NCBI GenBank assembly: GCA_029204225.1
Contig: CM055110.1
Location: 2,777,349-2,841,348 of the forward strand
Source of the DNA: Diphasiastrum complanatum
Taxonomy: Eukaryota > Streptophyta > Lycopodiopsida > Lycopodiales > Lycopodiaceae
Direction of reading: 5' to 3'
Length of the DNA: 64,000 bases
Of the stretch, positions 56,263-64,000 are shown one piece after another (positions within the stretch are counted from its first letter, which is position 1; each line of letters starts with the position of its first letter). The translations under genes and the position numbers were made by a program. The notes beneath the pieces are model-generated. The model saw nothing but the letters and a program-made list of their open reading frames with translations. It had not been told where the DNA came from and ran no database searches.

Positions 56263-57645
56263 ATGGCTATAAGTGGAGGCTCTATGTTGGAGGGCAATGA
56301 TAGGCTTACCTCAATCAACTATTCTACTTGGAAGGTGAGGATGGAGTCCTTATTGGAGATGAATGAGATGATGGAGATTGTTACAGGAGTGGAGGAGAGG
56401 CCTCAAGAACCTCAAGATCAAGTGAGGTATGACAAGAGAGCAAAGAAAGCTCTACACATGATTAAGATGAATGTTACCAATGAACTTCTCAACGAAGTTG
56501 GTAAGTGCACATCATCTTTGGAGGCTTGGGAAGCTTTGAAGAAGCTTTATGAATCCAAGTCTACATCAAGAGTGCTTACTCTTAGGAGGCAAATCTTTCA
56601 AATTTTGCAAAAGAAGGAAGAGAGTACTCATGCTTTTGTTTTGAGGGTTAAAGCATTCAATGATGAGTTAGCATGTATTGATGAAAGCATTAAGGAAGTA
56701 GAACTTGTTCAAGTTATACTTAATGGCTTGTTGGATGATCATGCTAATCTTGTTCAAAGTTTTGCTATTCAAAAGACTTTGCCAGGTATTGTGGATTTGC
56801 AAGAGATCTTGGTGAATGAGGAGTATAGGCTTCAATCAAGAGGAGGTGGATCTACATCGACATCTCAATATGAAGAGGAGGCTATGTTCATCAAAGGCAA
56901 GTTCAAGGGCAAAGGCAAATGCAAGTGGCCTACAGGGCAAGATCAAGGTGAGACTTCTTCTTTTGGAAAAAAGAAAGATAAGTTTAAGTTGAAATGCTTT
57001 TATTGTGGAATCAAAAGGCATTTTGCAAATGAATGTTTGAAGAAGCAAAGAGATGAAGGTAGCAAGCAAATCAACTTTACTACTAATGATGAGGATCTAG
57101 GTGGTTGTGATTCTCTTTTGATGTGTTCTTCAAGTCTAATATCAAGTGAAGGTAACAAAGATTCATGGTGGATTGATAGTGGAGCTAGTTCACACATGAC
57201 TAGTCACAAGGAGTTCTTTACTTCTTTGATCACTTATGATGGAGCCAAGAAAGTAATTCACATGGCCAATGGTGATGAGTTTGTGATTGAAGGTATTGGT
57301 TCAATTCCTGTTTGTCTCTCTACTAATAGGAAAGCAAGACTTGATGGTGTTCTTTACATTCCTTCACTTTCAAAGAATTTGGTAAGTGTTGGTCAAATGA
57401 TAGAGAAAGGATACATGGTAAATTTTGGTGGTGATGCTTGTTTCATAACAAAGGAAGAAATCTTGGTTGCTAGGGGCCATAGACAAGGTAGACTTTTCAA
57501 GCTTGATGCTTTTGTTATGGCTAATAAAAAGGATGGAATGGGAAAGGAGATTGGTCTCAACTTTCCAAAGCTCCCTTTTAGCATCAATAAGATTGGTGGA
57601 TCTTATGAAAGTCTAAAAAGCTTCCTTATGCTAGATCTAGGTTGA
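56263..57645 (+). CDS. Copia-3 gag-protease frame, 460 codons
   Basis: ATG at 56263: MAISGGSMLEGNDRLTSINY, then STWKVRMESLLEMNEM. Gag continues through LTLRRQIFQILQKKEESTHA and VDLQEILVNEEYRLQSRGGG to a basic KGKFKGKGKCKW linker. The zinc knuckle CFYCGIKRHFANEC has Arg in place of the conserved Gly before His. Protease WWIDSGASSHMT is intact, followed by VLYIPSLSKNLVSVGQMIEK and GRLFKLDAFV, the end of the protease/pre-integrase region. It then runs into unrelated sequence and stops at 57643. The frame is open, but no integrase or RT follows, so at best a gag-protease product could be made. Confidence 0.8.
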   Translation: MAISGGSMLEGNDRLTSINYSTWKVRMESLLEMNEMMEIVTGVEERPQEPQDQVRYDKRAKKALHMIKMNVTNELLNEVGKCTSSLEAWEALKKLYESKSTSRVLTLRRQIFQILQKKEESTHAFVLRVKAFNDELACIDESIKEVELVQVILNGLLDDHANLVQSFAIQKTLPGIVDLQEILVNEEYRLQSRGGGSTSTSQYEEEAMFIKGKFKGKGKCKWPTGQDQGETSSFGKKKDKFKLKCFYCGIKRHFANECLKKQRDEGSKQINFTTNDEDLGGCDSLLMCSSSLISSEGNKDSWWIDSGASSHMTSHKEFFTSLITYDGAKKVIHMANGDEFVIEGIGSIPVCLSTNRKARLDGVLYIPSLSKNLVSVGQMIEKGYMVNFGGDACFITKEEILVARGHRQGRLFKLDAFVMANKKDGMGKEIGLNFPKLPFSINKIGGSYESLKSFLMLDLG

Positions 57646-57939
57646 GATCTAATATGCTTCTTGGAGATGTTCATCTTTGTGCTAACTTGGCTAGTCTTGA
57701 GGATAATGATGGTGTTTCAATGGTTCTTCATGGCAAGTGCAAGCATGCAAAAGGTAAGAAAAGAGCTAACTTCATCAATGGAGGTGAAGGTTCTTCCTTG
57801 AAAAAGATTGTTGCTAATGATTTCTTGGATCATATGGAAAAAGATGTCGCTAGGTGCATGCATGAAGGAGATAGTTCTTTTACATTCTTTTGTGATGAGT
57901 CCAAGAAATTCATTTTTGTAGCAAGTGTAGTCACATGTC
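57646..57939 (+). other. Copia-3 residual sequence after the open frame
   Basis: An open frame (57642-57944) reads VHLCANLASLEDNDGVSMVL and ends in the next LTR. It does not resemble integrase core, and I do not recognise it. Confidence 0.35.
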
Positions 57940-58594
57940 TGTGAAAATTGTCAACATTTCCTAGCTAGTTTGAGGCCTAAATTGGCTAAAATTGTAAATA
58001 GTTTTGGTTCTGGAGTTTCACACGTGTGAACCAGGCCACAATGTTTTTATTTACTGTATTTTTTCAGTATGATGAAGTGTCAAACTTCATACCCTTCAAA
58101 ATGAGACCATTTTGATGTATTTTGGTCATATAAGCCATTTTTAGCTATTTTTCCTATATAGGGAATATCTAGGGTCAAGTACCTTCTAGAGAGAGGAGAG
58201 AGAGTCATCTTCCTCATCCATAAATAGTAGGGAAGTCGTGGAGAACAGGTTGGAGAAACCTTTTGTATGCTTCATTGAGATCAATAGATCATTGTCATTG
58301 TTTCTTCCTCCATTGAGAGCATTGTTGTGTGTATTGTCTTCAAGCTATTGTGTATGATCTTAGGTGCTTTCCAAAAGTGATAGGCTGATGTATTATGGAC
58401 TGTATAATGCTATTTTGGGCCGCACTTGATGTTTATGGAAGTTTCCATTTGTGATAAATGCTTTTTGATCAAGTTCTTTGCATTCTAGGTAGCATAGAAT
58501 GTGTTGCCAATTCCTAGCTTATGTAGTTTGGAGTGCAAGCATTCAAGCCAATGATCTTGGAGTTTAGATCCACTTAGGATCTGTATTTTTCACA
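57940..58594 (+). repeat. Copia-4 5' LTR
   Basis: TGTGAAAATTGTCAAC to GTATTTTTCACA, 655 bp. Holds the palindrome TTCACACGTGTGAA (58017-58030), TATATAGG at 58155, a GAGAGAGGAGAGAGAG tract (58188-58203) and CATAAATAG at 58219. Confidence 0.93.
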
Positions 58595-58606
58595 TGGTAT
58601 CAGAGC
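58595..58606 (+). promoter_or_regulatory. Copia-4 primer binding site (tRNA-iMet)
   Basis: TGGTATCAGAGC next to the LTR end. Confidence 0.94.
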
Positions 58607-59766
58607 TGGTTGGCTTCTATTTACAGTAAGTATTCCATTTTTGGTGATATTTGGATGTTTGATCAAGTTCTAGCATGATTTTGCATTGCTTTGTTGATCA
58701 AATCTTACTAACCTTTGTTTTGTGAGTTGAACTTGTGGATCAAAAGCATATTTCAGGTCTATTGAAGATCAGAGGCTGAAAAGAAACTATTTTGGATCAG
58801 ATCATAACACCTAATCATTTGTGATTGTGAGGCTTGTGCATATTCAATACTAACAATGTTCTTTTCAATCCTATTGTTGACAATCTCCATTCTTGGATGA
58901 ACACTCTCCTTAAGTGGATGAAACTTCTCCTTAAGTGGATGACAAATGCTCTTTTGAGTGAGTTGTAATTCTCCTAAAGGCTGAGCAAAGCTCCCATTTG
59001 GATGAAAGATCCCCTTTTTTGGGTGAACATATTGCAAGCTCCATTGTGAAGAGCATATTGTAAAGATTGTCATCAATTTTGGCATAAATTTTGGTGTACT
59101 TTGTTGAGCATGTAAGTAACTCTCCTTATGTAATTTGATTGGAGCATTTGCTGGAAGGTGTTAACCATTATGCAAGTGTGTTTTCAGGTTCTTAACAGGT
59201 TGAGGAACATTCTCATGTGAAGTGATCTTAGATCTACATCTAAACACCAAGATTTGACAAGATAGTGAAGCTAGTCTTGTGATTCACTAAGTGTGCTCAT
59301 TCATTCACCTCTAAATCTTGTATTTATCACTTGCTGGAGTTTATAAACTTTTAGAAGTGTGGTTTACATGTGGTTTTACAGGTTGAATCAATATCTTAGT
59401 GTGTTGATCATATGTTGATCAAGTTTGTTCATTACTAGGTAATCTTGGCATCCTAGTTTTGGGTATTTTCTAAGAATGCAAGTAACTCTTCACACCATAA
59501 CTTGATTTGGTCACTTGCTGGAAAGTTTGAGAGCTTAAGCAAGAGTGTGTTCAGGTTGGTTTGATTTTGTAATCCATTCTTAGTGTGTGCAAAGTGTTGC
59601 ATGTGTTTCAATCTTCCTTTCTATGCTTGGAAACCATCTAGGTTCAAGATAGAAGTGTTTTAGGGTCCTAAATCTTCATAGATCTCTTTATCTATCATTT
59701 GTTGAGAGAAAAGTGAGTGCTAAGTGCTTTAGGACAGAACCTAAAAGTTGAAGAAACATTAGAATC
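58607..59766 (+). other. Copia-4 untranslated leader with three 183-bp units
   Basis: Anchors TTGCTGG at 59148, 59331 and 59515 are 183-184 bp apart, and ACAGGTTGA at about 59197 and 59379 shows the same period. Additional shared blocks are AAGTAACTCT and CTTAGTGTGT. A minus-strand open frame (59085-58759, 108 codons) lies in the first part. The leader is unusually long for a copia element. Confidence 0.75.
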
Positions 59767-62403
59767 ATGGCTTCCAATGGTGGGATCATGCTAGAGTCTA
59801 GTGAAAGGTTGAGTTCATCAAACTACTCTACTTGGAAAGTGAGGATGGAGTCCTTACTTGAGTTGAATGAACTCATGGACATAGTTGCAGAAATTGAAGA
59901 GAGACCTCTCACACTTCAAGAGCAACAAAGGTTTGATAAGAAGGCCAAAAGGGCTCTTCATATCATTAAAATGAATGTTACAAATGAACTTCTCAAGGAA
60001 GTTGGAAAGTGTCAAAGTGCAAGTGAGGCATGGAATGCCTTAAAGAAGCTCTTTGAATCAAAGTCCACATCTAGGGTATTGACCCTAAGGAGACAAATAT
60101 TTTCTAGTAGGCAAAGAGAGGGTGAAAGTGCTCATGCATTTATCTTGAGAGTTAAGTCCCTAAGTGATGATTTAGCATGCATTGATGAGAACATAAAAGA
60201 TGGTGAAATAGTCCAAGTTATGTTGAATGGTTTGCTAAATGAACATGCTAACCTTGTGCAAAGTTTTGCCATTCAAAGAGTCTTGCCAAGTGTGGTTGAC
60301 TTGCAAGAAATCTTATTGGCTGAAGAACATAGGTTGCAATCAAAGCTTGATGGTGCATCCTTGCAAGGTGGAGGTGAAGAGGCTTTCTTCACAAAAGGCA
60401 AATTCAAGGGCAAAGGTAAAGGCAAAGGGAAATGGTCCAAAGGTGGTAACTTTGATCATGATGATCACTCTTCCTCTTCCTCTTCTACTAAGAACAATAA
60501 GTCAAAGTTCAAGTGCTTTTATTGTGGGATAAAAGGTCATTTTGCAAATGAATGTTATAAGAAGAAAAGAGAGCAAGGAGAGAGGCAAGGAAATCTTACA
60601 ATAGATGAGGAAGAACATAACACATGTGAATCACTTGTTATGACTTCAAGTTTGTTAGCCAACATAGATGATAATGATCCTTGGTGGATTGATAGTGGAG
60701 CCTCATCTCACATGACAAGACATAAGGAATACTTTACATCCTTATTGTCTTATGAGGGAGAAGGTAACATCATCTACACTGCAAATGATGGTCAATGTGA
60801 CATCAAAGGCATAGGCACTATTCCTATTTCCCTTTCAACAAATAGGAAAGCAAATCTTGAAAATGTTTTGTACATTCCTTCAATCACTAAGAATTTGCTT
60901 AGTGTAAGTCAAATGATTGACAAAGGACTTGATGTGGAGTTCATTGGAGATGCATGTTTGATAAGTAAATGTGGATCCTTGATTGCTCAAGGTAGGAGGC
61001 ATGGTAAACTTTTCAAGCTTGATGCATGTGTGATCTCTAATCATGAAGGATGTATGGCTAGGGAGCAATTGACAAACCAAGAAGTTTGGCACAAGAGGTT
61101 GGGCCATCCCAACTTCAAATCTTTGGAGGTAATGGCAAAGAAAGAGCTTGTTCTTGGTCTCCCTAAAAGTCTTGTTGCAAACAATAGTGTTTGTGAACAT
61201 TGTGCCTTGTCCAAATCTCATAGACTTGCTTATTCTAGAGAAGCTTTTCAACTTGTGCATTCTAATATTCATTCTTCTAGTACAACTAGCAATGGTGGGG
61301 CAAAGATGTATGCAACTTTCATTGATGACTTTAGTAGGTATACTTGGATCTATCTTCTTAAAAGTAAGGATGAAGTGTTTGCTGCATTTGTCAAGTTCAA
61401 GAATGAAATGGAAAACCAATTCAATACAAAGATCAAATGCTTAAGATCTGATAATGGAGGGGAATACACCTCAAATAGGTTCAAAGACTTTTGTATAGCA
61501 CATGGGATTAAGAGGGAGATGTCTAGTCCTAGGACTCCACAACAGAATGGAATGGCCGAGAGGAAGAATAGAACCCTTTGTGAATGTGCCAAGGCAATGA
61601 GACTACATGCTAATCTTGCTAAGTCTTTTTGGGGGGAAGCTTTAGCATGTGCTAACTATCTATGTAATAGATGGACAAGTGCTTCCTTGGATGGTAAAAC
61701 TCCTCATGAGGTTCTTTATGGTAGAAGGCCGAGTGTCAAGCATTGTAGGATCTTTGGATGTACATGTTTTGTCAATATCACACTTGATGATAGAACTAAA
61801 GAAGATCCTTCATCAAAGAAGGGTGTGTTTGTTGGCTATAGTGAAGTAAGCAAGGCTTACAAAGTGTACATTCCTTCTACAAAGAAAGTTGTCATAAGTA
61901 GGGATGTCATCTTTCATGAAGAGAATGTTTCCAATGTTGTTGATGTTGATGTTGATGTGCCTACTAATCATCATGATGTGCAAGATGTCTTGGATGAAGA
62001 TGGAGATGCCACTCCAAAGCAAACTTCAAGGAAGACTCAAAGGCAAAGGGCTAAGCCATCAAGGCTAACCTATGATGAAAAAGGAAAGCAAGTGGTGGAC
62101 AACTCTAACTTTGCTTTTCTTACCTCTTTTGATGAACCAACTTGTGTAGGTGAAGCAATTCAAAAGAAGGAATGGATCCAAGCCATGGATCATGAGCATC
62201 AAGCACTCATCAAAAGCAACACATGGAGGTTGGTAAAGCTTCCAAAGGACAAGAAGGCAATTGGTTTAAGTGGATCTTCAAGATCAAGACAAATCAAGAT
62301 GGATCAATCAACAAGTACAAGGCAAGGTTGGTGGCAAAGGGGTATGCTCAAGAATATGGTATTGACTATGATGAGACCTTTGCACCCGTGGCAAAGATGG
62401 TAA
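59767..62403 (+). CDS. Copia-4 gag-protease-integrase frame, 878 codons
   Basis: ATG at 59767 after the long leader. Gag residues 1-235, zinc knuckle from Cys250 (CFYCGIKGHFANEC), protease Asp309 in WWIDSGASSHM, integrase zinc domain (WHKRLGHPNFKSL to CEHCALSKSHR, about residues 440-490). Core: LVHSNIHSSSTTSNGG with Asn500 (codon 61264) where the first catalytic Asp is expected, Asp562 in LRSDNGGEYTS (codon 61450) and Glu598 in GMAERKNRT (codon 61558). The 61- and 35-residue gaps fit the D,D35E pattern, so the register is secure. The frame leaves the RT register at KAIG (about 62265) because of a missing base and ends 45 codons later. Differs from Copia-5 at about three residues. Confidence 0.9.
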   Translation: MASNGGIMLESSERLSSSNYSTWKVRMESLLELNELMDIVAEIEERPLTLQEQQRFDKKAKRALHIIKMNVTNELLKEVGKCQSASEAWNALKKLFESKSTSRVLTLRRQIFSSRQREGESAHAFILRVKSLSDDLACIDENIKDGEIVQVMLNGLLNEHANLVQSFAIQRVLPSVVDLQEILLAEEHRLQSKLDGASLQGGGEEAFFTKGKFKGKGKGKGKWSKGGNFDHDDHSSSSSSTKNNKSKFKCFYCGIKGHFANECYKKKREQGERQGNLTIDEEEHNTCESLVMTSSLLANIDDNDPWWIDSGASSHMTRHKEYFTSLLSYEGEGNIIYTANDGQCDIKGIGTIPISLSTNRKANLENVLYIPSITKNLLSVSQMIDKGLDVEFIGDACLISKCGSLIAQGRRHGKLFKLDACVISNHEGCMAREQLTNQEVWHKRLGHPNFKSLEVMAKKELVLGLPKSLVANNSVCEHCALSKSHRLAYSREAFQLVHSNIHSSSTTSNGGAKMYATFIDDFSRYTWIYLLKSKDEVFAAFVKFKNEMENQFNTKIKCLRSDNGGEYTSNRFKDFCIAHGIKREMSSPRTPQQNGMAERKNRTLCECAKAMRLHANLAKSFWGEALACANYLCNRWTSASLDGKTPHEVLYGRRPSVKHCRIFGCTCFVNITLDDRTKEDPSSKKGVFVGYSEVSKAYKVYIPSTKKVVISRDVIFHEENVSNVVDVDVDVPTNHHDVQDVLDEDGDATPKQTSRKTQRQRAKPSRLTYDEKGKQVVDNSNFAFLTSFDEPTCVGEAIQKKEWIQAMDHEHQALIKSNTWRLVKLPKDKKAIGLSGSSRSRQIKMDQSTSTRQGWWQRGMLKNMVLTMMRPLHPWQRW

Positions 62404-63701
62404 CTATTCGAATCCTAATCTCTCTTGCAACTCTTTATGATTGGGATATGTGGCAAATGGATGTTACTAATGCCTTCTTGAATGGTGATCTTGAAGAAGA
62501 TATTTACATGGAGCAACCCGAGGGCTATGTTTCACATGATGAGCCTAATCATGTGTGCTATCTCCAAAAGAGTTTGTATGGGCTAAAGCAAGCACCAAGG
62601 AGTTGGTATGCTAAGCTCAATTCCTTCTTACTTTCTCAAAACTTTGTTATGAGTGAGTATGATCATTCTCTCTACTTTAGATTGAATGAAAATGATATCA
62701 CTTTACTTTTGATCTATGTTGATGACATTATCTTAAGTGGTGGTAACAATCTAGATATAGATGAAATCAAGATGGCACTCAAAAGAGAGTTTGAAATTCA
62801 AGATCTTGGTAAACTTCATTATATCTTAGGAATAGAGATTATTAGAACTTCTAAATCTACATTCATATGTCAAGAAAAGTATGTTAACTCTATTCTAAAA
62901 AGGTTTCATATGGAAGATTGTAAAGTTGTTTCTACTCCTATGGAATCAAATGTAAAGCTAACTACAAGAAGTAATGAAAGATCCTTCAAGGACATTACTC
63001 TCTATAGAAAGCTAATAGGATCTCTTATATGGTTAACCATCACAAGACCTGATCTAAGCTTTGTGGTTGGTAAACTAAGTCAATTTATGCAAGATCCTAG
63101 TGAGGCTCATTGGAAGCTAGGAAAGAGAGTACTTAGATACATCTCGGGATCTAGAGATTTTGGCATCTTGTATGGAGGTACTACACCTAACCTTTGTGGA
63201 TTTTCAGATTCAGATTTTGCAGGTGATCAAATGGATAGGAAGTCAACAAGTGCCTTTGCAATCTATCTTGGAGATGGAGTGGTCTCATGGCTATCAAAGA
63301 AGCAACCAACTATCTCTCTATCTTCCACCGAAGCCGAGTACAAGGCATTAACAACATGCACCAAGGAGATTCTTTGGATCAAGAGGATGTTATTGGATCT
63401 TCACTTGCTGGAACTAGAGAAGACTCCAATCATACTTTGTGATAGCCTTTCAGCCCAAAGCTTGGCAAGCAATCCTGTTTTTCATGCAAGGAGCAAGCAC
63501 ATTGAGATTGCTCACCATTTTGTGAGAGATCAAGTCATTGCCAAAGAGGTGGAGCTTCAACATGTCTCTTCAAAGGAGTGTGTGGCTGATATCTTCACCA
63601 AACCATTGGGAAAGGACCTATATTTAATGCATAGATCTAATCTTGGAATGTGCTCAAAGACTATGTTGAAACTAGCATCCAATGTTGAAGAGGGAGTGTG
63701 A
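62223..63701 (+). pseudogene. Copia-4 reverse transcriptase and RNase H frame
   Basis: 492 codons, offset by one base from the upstream frame and overlapping it by 181 bp. RT first Asp in MWQMDVTNAFLNGD, YVDD at Asp167-Asp168 (codons 62721-62726), and QFMQDPSEAHWKLGKRVLRY. RNase H: CGFSDSDFAGDQMD, LSSTEAEYKAL, ILCDSLSAQSLASNP (Asn to Ser beside the third catalytic Asp compared with Copia-5), RSKHIEIAHHFVRDQV. The stop overlaps the 3' LTR start. Expression would require frameshifting during translation or an internal start; otherwise RT is not made from this copy. Confidence 0.88.
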
Positions 63702-64000
63702 AAATTGTCAACATTTCCTAGCTAGTTTGAGGCCTAAATTGGCTAAAATTGTAAATAGTTTTGGTTCTGGAGTTTCACACGTGTGAACCAGGCCACAATG
63801 TTTTTATTTACTGTATTTTTTCAGTATGATGAAGTGTCAAACTTCATACCCTTCAAAATGAGACCATTTTGATGTATTTTGGTCATATAAGCCATTTTTA
63901 GCTATTTTTCCTATATAGGGAATATCTAGGGTCAAGTACCTTCTAGAGAGAGGAGAGAGAGTCATCTTCCTCATCCATAAATAGTAGGGAAGTCGTGGAG
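63697..64000 (+). repeat. Copia-4 3' LTR, partial
   Basis: TGTGAAAATTGTCAAC onward, identical by eye to 57940-58243 as far as the window goes. Polypurine tract GAAGAGGGAG at 63687-63696 lies immediately before it. Palindrome TTCACACGTGTGAA at 63774-63787. Confidence 0.93.

Larger units (their letters stand above)
55022..57939 (+). mobile_element. Copia-3, truncated copia element with 5' LTR
   Basis: 5' LTR, primer site, leader and gag-protease; cut at 57939 where the Copia-4 LTR begins. Related to Copia-4, with similar gag start and zinc knuckle, but clearly diverged. The integrase, RT and 3' LTR are not present in the window. Confidence 0.8.
57940..64000 (+). mobile_element. Copia-4, near-complete young copia element, plus strand, cut by window end
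   Basis: 5' LTR 57940-58594, primer site, 1.16-kb leader, 878-codon and 492-codon frames, polypurine tract and the first 304 bp of the 3' LTR, which look identical to the 5' LTR. About seven residue differences from Copia-5 over both frames (for example Tyr/His in DVIFYEEN, Asn/Ser in ILCDNLSA). It has inserted into Copia-3. Confidence 0.93.

Noticed and set aside
62250-62285. Canonical minus-one slippery heptamer at the copia integrase-RT junction
   Set aside because: The local ATTGGTTTAAGTGG does not fit X-XXY-YYZ in the upstream frame, so a fixed one-base deletion is the simpler explanation.

Overview
This is a piece of a land-plant nuclear genome. It is AT-rich, the one likely host gene has short GT-AG introns, and nearly everything else is transposable-element sequence: Ty1/copia elements with tRNA-iMet primer sites (TGGTATCAGAGC), Ty3/gypsy elements, a CACTA-type terminus, and two decayed copies of an unusual DDE-like transposase gene. 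The species cannot be fixed from the sequence. The repeat density suggests a large genome such as that of a fern, lycophyte or gymnosperm, but this is only inference.

Layout. 1-2.9 kb holds simple and tandem repeats only. 2.9-5.4 kb is transposase copy A. 5.9-9.1 kb is a scrambled gypsy remnant on the minus strand whose integrase core has been inverted. 10.15-10.74 kb is a CACTA terminus with quasi-palindromic subterminal repeats, directly followed by exons of a Ulp1-like cysteine protease (10.75-11.54 kb). 13.3-14.6 kb is the only gene that looks intact and host-like: three exons, 213 codons, a two-module alpha/beta-barrel protein. 16.4-19.15 kb is a copia deletion derivative with both LTRs (Copia-1), abutting an older copia RT fragment. 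19.99-22.1 kb carries two LTR/primer-site remnants. 22.4-26.06 kb is a decayed gypsy gag-pol. 26.07-29.86 kb is Copia-2, cut off by a gypsy-related gag-only element with 840-bp LTRs (29.86-36.49 kb, minus strand). 36.5-38.25 kb is a patchwork of a gypsy RT fragment, a copia LTR fragment and a copia gag fragment. 38.25-44.66 kb is a complete young copia element on the minus strand (Copia-5). 44.66-47.56 kb is a second, inverted, partial copy of the gag-only element. 47.6-50.6 kb holds microsatellites, a 32-33-bp CCAAT repeat and an LTR remnant. 51.0-53.7 kb is transposase copy B. 53.8-55.0 kb is a copia RT/RNase H fragment, 55.0-57.9 kb is truncated Copia-3, and 57.94-64.0 kb is Copia-4, nearly identical to Copia-5 but inverted and cut by the window end.

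The most notable points are these. (1) Copies A and B share the layout KLDE...WHLA(A/G)DLKTLK...CxxC...H...QGMEK, which I read as an RNase H-fold transposase with a zinc-type insertion, from a family I recognise only as uncharacterised. (2) Copia-4 and Copia-5 are almost identical, so they moved recently, yet both lack the first catalytic Asp of integrase (Asn500) and share a frameshift between integrase and RT, which suggests mobilisation in trans. (3) Conserved LTR and leader sequences (a CACGTG palindrome and three 183-bp leader units) may be the cis signals such a parasite keeps.
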